Assembly: GCA_965225895.1 (NCBI GenBank)
Contig: CBDDBR010000011.1
Span: 806,001 to 870,000 of the forward strand
DNA from: Endobugula sp965225895
GTDB taxonomy: Bacteria; Pseudomonadota; Gammaproteobacteria; Pseudomonadales; Cellvibrionaceae
Direction of reading: 5' to 3'
DNA length: 64,000 nt
Under the pieces are notes generated by a model that saw only the letters and a list, made by a program, of their open reading frames with translations, searched no databases and was not told the DNA's origin. Below are positions 36,413-45,631 of the stretch, piece after piece. The translations under genes and the position numbers were made by a program. Positions within the stretch are counted from its first letter, which is position 1. Every line of letters starts with the position of its first letter.

Positions 36413-37129
36413 ATGAATAAACCACGCCGTTATCGCCTAGATAGTTTGATTTGTCGTTATGCAGGGGTAAGCAAGCGACAAGTGCGTGAATGGTTAATAA
36501 AAAAGAGTATTCGAGTTGACGGCAGCTATGCAAATGCCATGAATCAGCTGATTGAACCGTTTTCGCAAGTCATGTTGCACAACGAATGGGTACAATGCTT
36601 TACCCCCATTTATCTTATGCTCAACAAGCCTCAAGGTGTGGTGAGTGCCACGGTAGATAAAAAACACCAGACAGTTTTAGATTTAATAGATCACCCCAGT
36701 AAAGAGCAGTTGCATATCGCTGGACGCTTAGATTTTAATACTACGGGATTATTGTTGTTAACCAATGATAGTCAGTGGTCAAAGCAAATTTCCCTACCTG
36801 AAAATAATATTCAAAAAACCTATCGAGTAACACTCAGCAAGCCTGTGACTGAAGAATATGCGCCTGTTTTTTCAAAAGGTATTTACTTTGCGTACGAAAA
36901 TATAACTACACGACCAGCGACATTAGTGATAATTAATGACCATACTGTAGAACTAAGTATCTGTGAAGGTCGCTATCACCAAGTAAAACGTATGTTTGGT
37001 TATTTTCAAAATACGGTGCTTGAATTACATCGCATATCGATAGGGGGTCTATTGCTAGATAACGCTATATCGTTAGGGGAAAGTCGTGTGTTAACAACGC
37101 AAGAAAAAAATAATTTATGTTTATGTTGA
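36413..37129 (+). CDS. RsuA-family pseudouridine synthase
   Basis: A 238-residue RNA pseudouridine synthase with an N-terminal S4 domain (YRLDSLICRYAGVSKRQVR) and catalytic Asp in GRLDFNTTGLLLLTND. It resembles RsuA, which modifies position 516 of 16S rRNA, though related RluE/RluF-type enzymes share the layout. It starts 15 bases after uvrB and is probably cotranscribed with it. Confidence 0.85.
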   Translation: MNKPRRYRLDSLICRYAGVSKRQVREWLIKKSIRVDGSYANAMNQLIEPFSQVMLHNEWVQCFTPIYLMLNKPQGVVSATVDKKHQTVLDLIDHPSKEQLHIAGRLDFNTTGLLLLTNDSQWSKQISLPENNIQKTYRVTLSKPVTEEYAPVFSKGIYFAYENITTRPATLVIINDHTVELSICEGRYHQVKRMFGYFQNTVLELHRISIGGLLLDNAISLGESRVLTTQEKNNLCLC

Positions 37130-37225
37130 ATACTGTGACACATTAAAAATAATACGTTATGGGTCATCTATCTGATGCAGGGATACGTATTTAGGGGAGA
37201 TTAATAAGAAAATAATGGACTCCTT

Positions 37226-37873
37226 ATGCGCTTAACCACACCTTGTAAAAGTATCCCTTTTTCAACACAAGATATTTACGGCGAATCACTTAATTTATCT
37301 AATTTTCGTGGTCGACGTGTAGTACTGTCTTTTTTTCGTGATGCCGCTTGTCCTTTTTGTAACTTTCGTATTTATGAATTAACCCATAACTACAAAGAAT
37401 GGCAAGCTGTGGGTTTAGAAATTATCGTTGTTTTTAGTTCTACCGCCGAAGAGGTTAGGCAACATGTGGCTCGTTATCCTAGGCCTTTTAGAATGGTGGC
37501 AGACCCTGATTTAGTCTTGTATGAGCAGTACGGTATTGAACAATCTACAAGTGCTTTATTAAAAGCATTCATGTTTAAGTTGCCGCGTATTATTCGAGGT
37601 GTGTATACAGGAGGACGGCCAAAGCAAAACCCGCATGTAAAAATCGTGCCCGCTGATTTTTTACTAGAAATTGACGGTAGTGTGGTTGAGCTATGGTATG
37701 GTCGCGATACTGCCGATCATATTCCGCTAGAAAAAATACAACATTTTGCCAACGGACTCACGACAGGGCTTTCAGTGAAAGAAAAAAGAGAGCTAATGCA
37801 ATTACGTATTGAAAATAAGCGTCTCAGGATCGAAAACCAATCATTAAAAGAAACGCTAGCCTCTTATACTTAG
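37226..37873 (+). CDS. Peroxiredoxin-like (AhpC/TSA) protein with coiled-coil tail
   Basis: A 215-residue thioredoxin-fold protein of the AhpC/TSA redoxin type. The redox motif ACPFCNFR lies near residue 48 as a CxxC, rather than the single peroxidatic cysteine of classical peroxiredoxins. The segment VADPDLVLYEQYGIE is family-typical. The last 30 residues are a charged coiled coil (ELMQLRIENKRLRIENQSLKE in part). It probably acts on thiols or peroxides. It is convergent with batD. Confidence 0.75.
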   Translation: MRLTTPCKSIPFSTQDIYGESLNLSNFRGRRVVLSFFRDAACPFCNFRIYELTHNYKEWQAVGLEIIVVFSSTAEEVRQHVARYPRPFRMVADPDLVLYEQYGIEQSTSALLKAFMFKLPRIIRGVYTGGRPKQNPHVKIVPADFLLEIDGSVVELWYGRDTADHIPLEKIQHFANGLTTGLSVKEKRELMQLRIENKRLRIENQSLKETLASYT

Positions 37874-37904
37874 TTTGTTACCTTTACCTCTAGTAGTAGC
37901 ATCA

Positions 37905-39593
37905 TTAATGTGGGTATAACGGTTTTAATGGTGCTTGTTGAGTGTGTGTTGATTGAGTGCCTATTTTTTGTTGTTTTAGCATAGACAACCATTGCGAGTA
38001 ATCGCCTATTTTCTGTGCATCAGTACTATATAACTGTTTATTTAATTGGCTTAAAGGCTCTTTAAGTGACGGAAAATGCTGAATAACATCATCGGTATGG
38101 TGCACAGCGGTTTGTGTTTTAATGGCACACCATTGCAGCGTTAGTGATTGCAATGTTGACCACTCTTGCTCTTTTATTGCCTTATCCATGTCACGATAAA
38201 TAGAAGAAAGGGTGGGGCTTTTGCTTTGTACACTGTCTGTGTGCTGAGTGGGTGCGGTTGTTGTGTGCACTACACGGCGGCGATTGGTATACCAAAGAAT
38301 AAAAAATACACCGCTCAGTATGGCAAAGAATACCGTGCTTATTTTCCAAACTATAGAGGCGTTGTTATTGCTGGGTTGTAAAACAACAGGGGCAGGTGAT
38401 TCTATATTGGGCAAACTATTGTCTGAGGTAATTTCACTGTTCGCAACAATGATAGGCTCTGGTGTTACTGTAATGACTTCCTCTTGATCGGTATTCGTAT
38501 TCCACCATGTTACCTCAAAGGGTGGTAAGGCAAAACGGCCTGCTTTTTTCGGAATTACCGCATAATTAATTGTGCGTGTGCCGACAACGCCTTTATTGGT
38601 AGGCGTGTTTTCAGTTTTAGCTTGATCATTGTAAATAGTAAAGTCGTCATTACTTTGTAAATTAATGGGCGGCAATTGTGCATGGTGCGACCCTTGCGCA
38701 GTTAGCGTAAGAGTGTAGGTTAATGGTTCACCCACTTTCGCAGTGACTAATGATTGTTGCCATTGCTGTTTTATAGTCAGAGACGAGGTAGGTAGCCATT
38801 GTTCTGCGGTTGATGCGGTGGGTATTGGCAATACTTTGATGGTTTGCGGCTGACTGCTTAGACGTAAATATGGGCTGTTATAACTATTAAAACCGCGTCG
38901 TCCCGTTGCTTTTTCGACTTGCCATGTTTGACTAGGAATGGCGAGCTCGCCGCTGGCCTGTGGGTGAATGGCATAAATTCTTTCTAGTACATTATATGGT
39001 GTACCGTTCACTGTTTTTTGATAATTATTTTCGGCGGTTAATCCTACGCTGTGATTGTCTAGTGTGATTTCAGTTGGCGTGTAACCTGATAACGAAACGC
39101 GATAATACAAGCGTAGGGTAAACAATAGCTGTTCTTGTACGTAAATTTGATTTTTATCGATGCTAGATTCTAAATAAATATCTTCATTGTTTAATGCGGG
39201 GTTACTTGATGAGTGGGTACTGCTAGCAGGTTTAACCGTTATGCTAATGGCATCGCTAAATGCGCCAAGAGAGGATAGCGATGGGATAATTAAATCTCCC
39301 GCTTCTTTGGGAGCAATAATGAGTAACCACTGAGTGGTTGCACTGATTCGACCATTCACAATAGAGGTTTGGCTGCGCTGTTGTTGTTGCAAAATATCAA
39401 ATTGTAATTGCAGTTGGCTAAGATCGGGTTTGTCGGCGCCTTGTCGATCAATGGTTACTCGTAAGCGCAATGTCTCATTCATGGTGATCGTGGTGCGATC
39501 GACTTCTGCAGTCATATTTAATGCAAAAACATTGCTTGATAGTGCGATCATTAGCAAGCCGGTTAATATTTTATAATGAAATGATTTATACAT
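37905..39593 (-). CDS. batD: BatD-like periplasmic/membrane protein
   Basis: A 562-residue protein of the BatD family, the last gene of the Bat (Bacteroides aerotolerance-like) operon. It has a signal peptide (LTGLLMIALSSNVFA), long beta-rich extracytoplasmic domains (for example SIDKNQIYVQEQLLFTLRLYY), a C-terminal membrane helix around residues 415-440 and a cytoplasmic helical tail. It follows the BatB/TPR gene after 17 bases. Bat proteins are linked to envelope stress, but their mechanism is unresolved. Confidence 0.85.
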   Translation of the reverse strand: MYKSFHYKILTGLLMIALSSNVFALNMTAEVDRTTITMNETLRLRVTIDRQGADKPDLSQLQLQFDILQQQQRSQTSIVNGRISATTQWLLIIAPKEAGDLIIPSLSSLGAFSDAISITVKPASSTHSSSNPALNNEDIYLESSIDKNQIYVQEQLLFTLRLYYRVSLSGYTPTEITLDNHSVGLTAENNYQKTVNGTPYNVLERIYAIHPQASGELAIPSQTWQVEKATGRRGFNSYNSPYLRLSSQPQTIKVLPIPTASTAEQWLPTSSLTIKQQWQQSLVTAKVGEPLTYTLTLTAQGSHHAQLPPINLQSNDDFTIYNDQAKTENTPTNKGVVGTRTINYAVIPKKAGRFALPPFEVTWWNTNTDQEEVITVTPEPIIVANSEITSDNSLPNIESPAPVVLQPSNNNASIVWKISTVFFAILSGVFFILWYTNRRRVVHTTTAPTQHTDSVQSKSPTLSSIYRDMDKAIKEQEWSTLQSLTLQWCAIKTQTAVHHTDDVIQHFPSLKEPLSQLNKQLYSTDAQKIGDYSQWLSMLKQQKIGTQSTHTQQAPLKPLYPH

Positions 39594-39610
39594 AATTTTA
39601 TTTTTATTGA

Positions 39611-41530
39611 TTAATAGCGTTGATGCGCGTTGTTATCGGGTAATGTCCATTGGCCACTTTGATAAAGCTGGCGACGTTTTTGAAATTCATATTCAAACTT
39701 ACGTCGTAATAAGCCACTGGGATCGTCAGGTACTTTACGAAGCCATTGTTCTAATTCTTGTCTTTCTTCTTTGCTCAGACCCGATAACGGATCTTGTTGG
39801 TCTAATGATTCTTCGGTGTCTGTTTGGTCACTCTTGTCATCGTTGGTGTCTTTTTTTGCACTTTGCTGTGCCTTATCTTGTTCGTTATTGTCATCGCTCT
39901 TTTCGTTTTCAGAATGGCTTTCTTGGTTGCCATCTTCTGGTTTCTGTTCTTGTGGGTTTTGTTGTTCCGATTCTTGCTGGTTAGATTCTTTGCTATCACT
40001 GCCCGAAGATTCGTTATTATCTTGATCGTTTTGTTGATCTTGTTGGTTTTCGTCGTTATTTTTTTGATCGCCATTTTGTGATGACTGGTTTTGCTCTTGC
40101 TGTTTCTTTAGTTCTTCAATAATTTTTTTATTCTTTTTTGCATCGGCAAATTTAGGGTCTTTTTCTAGGGCTTTATTGTAAGCTGCAATGGCTTTGTCAT
40201 ATTCGCCTAGATAGCTTAAGGCATTGCCTTTATTGTAGTGATCAATTGTCGAGTCACCTTGGTTAAAGGCTTCTATTGCTGCTTTATAGTCTTTATTTTT
40301 ATAGGCTGCGCTGCCTTGCCATTGGTGTTGGCTAAATTTTTTTTCGGCTTGTTCATAGTCTTTTTGCTCGAAGGCTTTTTGTGCTTGCTGATTTTTGTTA
40401 AGCCATAAATCATCCCATGATAAGGCGTAGGCAGGCTCTGGCATCATCATAGGGGTAATGCCAATTATCATGGCGAGTAGCCAGCCACGACGAAATGCTA
40501 AGGCAAATAGAGGTAAAAATAGTAATACTAATAATGGGCCTAGTTCATCCCATTGATCCATATTGCGTTCGAGTTTACGTGTGTCTTGCTGGTTAACTTT
40601 ACTGGCACTATCAATACGCGTAAGAATAAATTCAATATCGCTATTGTTGGCTTGTAGCGGAAGATAATAGCCAGATACGTTTTGTGCGAATTTTTTTAAT
40701 ACCTTTTCATCACGCTTTGCGGTCACTATTTGATTGTTTTCATCACGTAAAAAACCATTTTGTTGCCCGTTTGTTGATGAGGCAGAAGATGATGAGGCAG
40801 GAATAGGGGCGCCTTTTTCTGTACCAATCCCCACAATATACACATCGGCTTTACCATTTACCGTATTTTTTATGGTGCTTAATGCACTGCTATCAATACC
40901 ATCGGTGAGTAATACAATGCTGCCTTCGGTAAGCCCTGAATCGCTAATTAATTGGGTAGCGGTCGTCATTGCCATTTCAATATTGCTACCGGGTATGGGG
41001 AGTAAGCCCGGTGACAGCGTGGCGAGTAAATTAATAATTGTGCTGTTGTCATCGGTTAATGGTGTGACTGTATGTGCTTCACCTGCATATACCACTAGTG
41101 CTGTGAGGCCATTTTTACGTTGTGTGAGCAGGTCTTGAATTTTTAAGCGCGCACGTACAACACGCGAGGGTTTAATATCTTCAGCTAACATACTTGGGGA
41201 AAGATCTAGCACCACAATCATTGCTTGTTCGGATTGATGCAATGGCTGTGGGAGTTGTTTCCATGTTGGCCCTGCTAAGGCTAACGAAATAATCAGCCAT
41301 GCCAAGCCGATCAGTCCATAAGGTAATAAATGGCGTAAGCGATGGGATAAGTCCATGTGATTTTGTTGTTTCGCACTACTGATATGTGAGAGTAGTTCGG
41401 GGTTAATCCATTGCTCAAATCCCGTTTGTTGTTTGGCTTGTTGACTGAGCCAAAAAACGAGTAGGGCTAATATAGGAATCAGTAATAAAAACCACGGCCG
41501 TAAAAAGTGAAAGTCGAGAAAAGTCTCCAT
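39611..41530 (-). CDS. batB: BatB VWA protein fused to TPR (BatC-like) with acidic Q/N/E-rich tail
   Basis: Residues 1-330 form a BatB-like protein: two N-terminal membrane helices, a VWA domain with MIDAS residues in DLSPSM and a helix near 310-345. A TPR stretch follows (NALSYLGEYDKAIAAYNKAL), equivalent to BatC. About 110 residues of low-complexity Gln/Asn/Glu/Asp/Ser follow, and the end is the conserved PSGLLRRKFEYEFQKRR motif. The start overlaps the batA stop by one base. BatB/BatC fusions are known in gammaproteobacteria; the tail length is variable. Confidence 0.87.
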   Translation of the reverse strand: METFLDFHFLRPWFLLLIPILALLVFWLSQQAKQQTGFEQWINPELLSHISSAKQQNHMDLSHRLRHLLPYGLIGLAWLIISLALAGPTWKQLPQPLHQSEQAMIVVLDLSPSMLAEDIKPSRVVRARLKIQDLLTQRKNGLTALVVYAGEAHTVTPLTDDNSTIINLLATLSPGLLPIPGSNIEMAMTTATQLISDSGLTEGSIVLLTDGIDSSALSTIKNTVNGKADVYIVGIGTEKGAPIPASSSSASSTNGQQNGFLRDENNQIVTAKRDEKVLKKFAQNVSGYYLPLQANNSDIEFILTRIDSASKVNQQDTRKLERNMDQWDELGPLLVLLFLPLFALAFRRGWLLAMIIGITPMMMPEPAYALSWDDLWLNKNQQAQKAFEQKDYEQAEKKFSQHQWQGSAAYKNKDYKAAIEAFNQGDSTIDHYNKGNALSYLGEYDKAIAAYNKALEKDPKFADAKKNKKIIEELKKQQEQNQSSQNGDQKNNDENQQDQQNDQDNNESSGSDSKESNQQESEQQNPQEQKPEDGNQESHSENEKSDDNNEQDKAQQSAKKDTNDDKSDQTDTEESLDQQDPLSGLSKEERQELEQWLRKVPDDPSGLLRRKFEYEFQKRRQLYQSGQWTLPDNNAHQRY

Positions 41531-42612
41531 TATGATCCCCCTCCATCAAATAGGGTGGATTTTTTTGGGCTATGTTTTACGTTGAGGTACGCGCGTACAT
41601 ATGCGATGCCATAGGGTGCGGCAAGTAAAATACTCAGTAATAAAGCAGCGCTGAGTGGCCACATAAAGAGTGATTTAATCGGGCGTAGCCATTCTTTTTC
41701 TTGCTCTATGGGTTCGAGTTTATCGAGTTCGTTATAAATGTTATTGAGTTCTTCAGTGTTGCGTGCACGAAAATACTGGCCGCCAGTGACCTTGGCAATA
41801 CTCGTTAGGGTGTCTTCATCGAGTGCCGCGGAAGGGTTAACCGTGCGGCTGCCAAAAAAGCTACGCACGGTCATTCTTTCTGCGCCAATGCCCACGGTAT
41901 AAATTTTGGTGTTGATTTTAGCGGCCAATTGAGCAGCCTGTAGGGGTTCGACTTCACCTGCGGTATTTTCACCATCGGTGAGTAAAATAATCACTTTATC
42001 AGTTAAGTCAGCGTCATTATTAACGGTTTTGCGGTCTTTTAAGCGCTTAACGGATAAACCAATGGCATCGCCAATAGCGGTGTTTTCTCCAGCAAAGCCT
42101 AATTGTGCTTCCTGCAAAAACTGCATCACCGATGCGGTATCGAATGTGAGCGGTGTTTGTAGATAGGCTTGGCTGCCAAATAACACTAGGCCAATACGAT
42201 CACCTTTGCGCTGCTGTATAAATTCACTCACAACATGTTTAACGGCGATTAAGCGCGAGGCTTTGCGACCGTTAACCTGCATATCGTTTTGTTCCATACT
42301 GCCAGAAATATCTACAGCAAGTAATAAATCGCGGCCACTAGTGGATACGGCCTGTGGTTCCCCAAGCCATTGGGGTTTAGCGGCTGCAATAACCAGTAAT
42401 AACCAAACTAGCGCCATGATTATGGTGCGTAAATACGACATTTTTTGTGGTGTGGATGTATGAGCTTGCAAGTTGGTGAGTTGCTGATAAAAAGGCACAA
42501 CCACCCCATGGTTTTCACTAAGTGTCATGGTTTTTGAGGGTTTAAGAAAAAAATATACCAGCAATGGCAGGGGTAGAAGTAATAACACCCACAGAGAGGC
42601 TAAGGTTAACAT
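41530..42612 (-). CDS. batA: BatA VWA-domain membrane protein
   Basis: A 360-residue membrane protein with two N-terminal helices, a VWA domain and a C-terminal helix. The MIDAS motif is DISGSM with later Thr and Asp in LTDGEN. It belongs to the moxR-linked Bat/aerotolerance group, thought to assemble with the MoxR ATPase at the inner membrane. It abuts the DUF4381 gene with no spacing and overlaps batB by one base, so the genes are translationally coupled. Confidence 0.88.
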   Translation of the reverse strand: MLTLASLWVLLLLPLPLLVYFFLKPSKTMTLSENHGVVVPFYQQLTNLQAHTSTPQKMSYLRTIIMALVWLLLVIAAAKPQWLGEPQAVSTSGRDLLLAVDISGSMEQNDMQVNGRKASRLIAVKHVVSEFIQQRKGDRIGLVLFGSQAYLQTPLTFDTASVMQFLQEAQLGFAGENTAIGDAIGLSVKRLKDRKTVNNDADLTDKVIILLTDGENTAGEVEPLQAAQLAAKINTKIYTVGIGAERMTVRSFFGSRTVNPSAALDEDTLTSIAKVTGGQYFRARNTEELNNIYNELDKLEPIEQEKEWLRPIKSLFMWPLSAALLLSILLAAPYGIAYVRAYLNVKHSPKKSTLFDGGGS

Positions 42613-43152
42613 TTAACTGACCTCCGCTTGGTATTGGGTGTTGTGTGTGCTGATCCAGCGTTTGCAGGCGTGATGTAATGCCGCATGATGGCGTATGTGT
42701 ACCTCGTCACCACGGTCTGCTTTTTGGTACTGTAATGATACAAATACTTCCGCTATTTCTGGAGTAAATAAATTCTGTTTTGTGTGTCGATTTAAGAACA
42801 TAATCCATGCATCGCCATGCAGCGAATGTATGTCGTGATTTGGGTAAGCGCTAATAGCCACACGTTTGAGTACATGAATAACAGCATGACTATTGTCTAT
42901 AGTATGTTCTCTATATTGCGCGAGTAAATTAAGGGCTGCTTTACGGTACCCCCATTTTTTGCGGTATTTTTTATAAAAAAAGAAGAGCGCAGCAATACTG
43001 GCAATAAGAATAAATGCCAGTAACCACCAGCCAATAGCGGGAGGCCAAGCGCTAACCGCATCCGGTAAATGAATATCGGCAATAGGTAGTTCACCCATTG
43101 TTTGCGGGGCAGCGTTAGGTGGTGCAGGTGCGATAGGGTTAGGTGTATTCAT
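42613..43152 (-). CDS. DUF4381 membrane protein
   Basis: A 179-residue protein with a Pro-rich N terminus, one central membrane helix (about 42-64) and a helical cytoplasmic part. The block HLPDAVSAWPPAIGWWLL is the usual DUF4381 signature in MoxR-Bat operons. Function unknown. Its start overlaps the DUF58 stop by one base and its stop abuts the batA start. Confidence 0.8.
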   Translation of the reverse strand: MNTPNPIAPAPPNAAPQTMGELPIADIHLPDAVSAWPPAIGWWLLAFILIASIAALFFFYKKYRKKWGYRKAALNLLAQYREHTIDNSHAVIHVLKRVAISAYPNHDIHSLHGDAWIMFLNRHTKQNLFTPEIAEVFVSLQYQKADRGDEVHIRHHAALHHACKRWISTHNTQYQAEVS

Positions 43153-44078
43153 CAGCGTATCAATCCATGAATAATCTCAATGGGCGGTGTCTGTACCGAT
43201 GCTTTATATAAGCGAATTCCCAGCTTTTGGGTCATGGCAGTGAGTTGCTGCTGTTTTTCGACATATTGTTTGGCGTAGGTTGCACTGGTGTTTTTTTGTA
43301 GCCACAGCGGTGTTTGAGTGCGTCCATTACTAATATGTACTTTTGCACTATTGGGTAGGCTTTCTTCGAGCTGATCGACCACCCAGAGTAATGTCACTTG
43401 ATGATGTCTTGATAGCTGAAATAATAATTGCTCACATTGAGGGGTAATGTCATAGCAATCGCTAATAATAAATACTTGCGTTCCTGTTTGGGTGCTATGA
43501 ATAATACGTTCAAGAAACTCACTAAAAGAGGGTTCTGGAGTGATTTCTGTGGAGAGCTGTTGGTTGGCTTGACTCAGTTGCTGTAGCCAACGATTCACAT
43601 TTTTATGGCTGCGTACCGCGCGTGTCTCTTCAATACCTTGTCTGCCGAGTACTAAGCCACCGCTGCGATCGCCTGCCTGTAATGTGGCCCAGTTAATAAT
43701 GGCGGCTAAATGGCAAGCATATACGGATTTAAAACAGGGGTTGCTGCCAAAAAAATTGCTGCGTCGCTGATCCACTGCAGTCACAATGGGTTTTTCTTTT
43801 TCTTCGGAATAACGTTTACTGTGTGTGACTTGTGTACGTGCGGTCACGCGCCAATCAATGCTGCGTATATCGTCGCCTGCTTGATAGGGGCGAACATCCT
43901 CAAATTCCATTCCACGGCTAATGGCGCGACTTTTGTGTTGCCCGCTTAATAAGGCCGTACTTTTCCCCAATGCAGGTGAGCCGCACTGTTTAGCAATATA
44001 GCGCAGCTGTTGCAATGTTTCTAACGACACATAAGCGCCGCTAGGCATCATAAAAGAAGAGGGATGTATATTGTTCAC
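43152..44078 (-). CDS. DUF58 domain protein
   Basis: A 308-residue cytoplasmic protein of the DUF58 family, a VWA-like fold coded next to moxR. The signature is RPYQAGDDIRSIDWRVTARTQ followed by KRYSEEKEKPI. It lies 49 bases downstream of moxR and starts with GTG at 44078. It is thought to act as an adaptor or substrate of the MoxR ATPase, a role inferred from genomic linkage rather than this sequence. Confidence 0.87.
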   Translation of the reverse strand: MNNIHPSSFMMPSGAYVSLETLQQLRYIAKQCGSPALGKSTALLSGQHKSRAISRGMEFEDVRPYQAGDDIRSIDWRVTARTQVTHSKRYSEEKEKPIVTAVDQRRSNFFGSNPCFKSVYACHLAAIINWATLQAGDRSGGLVLGRQGIEETRAVRSHKNVNRWLQQLSQANQQLSTEITPEPSFSEFLERIIHSTQTGTQVFIISDCYDITPQCEQLLFQLSRHHQVTLLWVVDQLEESLPNSAKVHISNGRTQTPLWLQKNTSATYAKQYVEKQQQLTAMTQKLGIRLYKASVQTPPIEIIHGLIR

Positions 44079-44114
44079 GTTATATACTCATTGCTTGATA
44101 GGTAGGGTTCAACG

Positions 44115-44128
44115 GCACCACAGGGTGC
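44115..44128. promoter_or_regulatory. Short hairpin at the moxR stop
   Basis: GCACC-acag-GGTGC is a five-pair hairpin with a tetraloop overlapping the moxR stop codon. Without a T run it is not a convincing terminator; it may tune moxR versus DUF58 levels or protect the moxR mRNA end. Confidence 0.25.
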
Positions 44129-45075
44129 TAAAGAACAGCTACTTTTTGCAATAGACGAGTGATCACATTATCGGCAGTGATACCCTGAGCTTCGGCTTCA
44201 AAGCTTAGTATTAAGCGATGCCTAAAGACATCGTAGATCACGCCGTGAATATCCTCGGGTGTGACATAATCGCGTTCGTTTAGCCACGCATGGGCTTTTG
44301 CACAGCGATCTAATGCAATAGTGGCACGAGGGCTAACGCCAAATTCAATCCAGCGCGCTAAATCCTCATCAATATTTTGCGGCGTTCGCGTAGCCATAGT
44401 GAGTTGCACAATATAATCGTCAATGGCGCTTGCAGTGTGCACTTTAAGTACATCTTGGCGAGCCTGTAATAGTGCGTCAATACTGATTTTTTCGGGTGGC
44501 GTTGTATCGCTATGGCTGGCTTCTGAGCGAGCCAGTTGTAATATTTCGGCCTCAGCGCTGGCATCAGGATAATAGATGTTTACCTGCATTAAAAAACGAT
44601 CAAGCTGTGCCTCGGGTAATGGATAGGTACCTTCTTGTTCAATGGGGTTTTGTGTGGCCATCACTAAAAACACATCGGGCAGCGGGTAGGTATGGTTGCC
44701 AACACTGATTTGGCGTTCGGCCATGGCCTCGAGTAATGCAGATTGTACCTTTGCAGGCGCACGGTTAATTTCATCGGTGAGCACAAGGTTGTGAAAAATA
44801 GGCCCAGGTTGAAAATCAAAGCTATGTTCTTGAGGGTTGTAAATATCGGTGCCCGTAATATCGGTAGGAAGTAGGTCGGGTGTGAATTGAATGCGCTGAA
44901 AATCTGCTTCAATGCCTTCCGATAAGTGCTTGATTGCCTTGGTTTTTGCTAAACCTGGAGCACCTTCTACTAAGAGGTGTCCGTCGGCGAGTAGCGCGAT
45001 TAATAAGCGATCAATAAGGTGGCTTTGGCCTACAATTTGGCTTTGTAGCCATGTTTTAAGGGGTGTTAGTTGCAT
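44128..45075 (-). CDS. moxR: MoxR-family AAA+ ATPase
   Basis: A 315-residue AAA+ ATPase of the MoxR family. Walker A is GAPGLAKTKA, Walker B LTDEINRAPAK, sensor 1 TQNPIEQEGTYPLPEAQ and the arginine region near PRATIALDRC. It is the first gene of a coupled operon with DUF58, DUF4381, BatA, BatB and BatD. MoxR proteins are chaperone-like and couple ATP use to VWA protein function. Confidence 0.92.
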   Translation of the reverse strand: MQLTPLKTWLQSQIVGQSHLIDRLLIALLADGHLLVEGAPGLAKTKAIKHLSEGIEADFQRIQFTPDLLPTDITGTDIYNPQEHSFDFQPGPIFHNLVLTDEINRAPAKVQSALLEAMAERQISVGNHTYPLPDVFLVMATQNPIEQEGTYPLPEAQLDRFLMQVNIYYPDASAEAEILQLARSEASHSDTTPPEKISIDALLQARQDVLKVHTASAIDDYIVQLTMATRTPQNIDEDLARWIEFGVSPRATIALDRCAKAHAWLNERDYVTPEDIHGVIYDVFRHRLILSFEAEAQGITADNVITRLLQKVAVL

Positions 45076-45186
45076 ATGAATTATACTTCCTAATTACATG
45101 AGCTTTTATCTATAACCATCTGATAAGTATAGATTTATTATTATTTTGTCAGGCTTTTCATAAACGCTGTTTAGTCGTTTGCCTTC

Positions 45187-45211
45187 GCCTTATGTAGAGT
45201 ATGTATAAGGC
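45187..45211. terminator. Hairpin between DUF2288 and moxR
   Basis: GCCTTAT (45187-45193) and ATAAGGC (45205-45211) form a perfect seven-base stem with an 11-base loop, 23 bases after the DUF2288 stop and upstream of moxR. No T run follows on either strand, so Rho-independent termination is uncertain. Confidence 0.4.
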
Positions 45212-45233
45212 TAAAGTAGTATCTTTTCAAGTA

Positions 45234-45566
45234 TTATTTTTCGGTGGTGGTTTGCACTAATATCCAAGGTTTTATCACAACCGCCCATAATTCGGCATTA
45301 CATGCCTGCCATTCTATGGCTTGCTCATTGCTGGTGGGTATGACTTGTTGTTTATCCATCCACTCTTTAATACTGGCTGCATCATCATCAGCCATTGCTC
45401 TGGCAACATGAATGAGATCAAGTTCCTTTGCTACGCTAATAACATTGCCTGCTGCAAAGTGAGGCTCTATTTCATTCCAGTGAATACGCGCAGTTTCACG
45501 GTTAATTTTTTGTTCAACACTTTCGTCAATGTGTTGAATGGCGTCGTTGATCTTATTGTCTGTCAC
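45234..45566 (-). CDS. DUF2288 family protein
   Basis: A 110-residue acidic protein recognised as DUF2288 by IHWNEIEPHFAAGNVISV and MADDDAASIKEW, with WQACNAELWAVVIKPWILVQ near the end. The function of the family is unknown. Translation starts at a GTG with AAAGAG about seven bases upstream. It lies 65 bases downstream of hflD on the same strand. Confidence 0.8.
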   Translation of the reverse strand: MTDNKINDAIQHIDESVEQKINRETARIHWNEIEPHFAAGNVISVAKELDLIHVARAMADDDAASIKEWMDKQQVIPTSNEQAIEWQACNAELWAVVIKPWILVQTTTEK

Positions 45567-45631
45567 GGTTAGCTCTTTGTTAATGTTGGTTGAATTGTGT
45601 ACTTGTCTCTGCAGTGTGTAGCATATAGGCG

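Noticed and set aside
39771..40081. Long open frames on the plus strand opposite the batB gene
   Set aside because: They arise from the repetitive acidic low-complexity region of batB read antisense, and their products are Cys/Ser/Leu-rich with no family resemblance.
42896..43094. Minus-strand open frame overlapping DUF4381
   Set aside because: Another frame of a coupled operon gene; no start context or homology.
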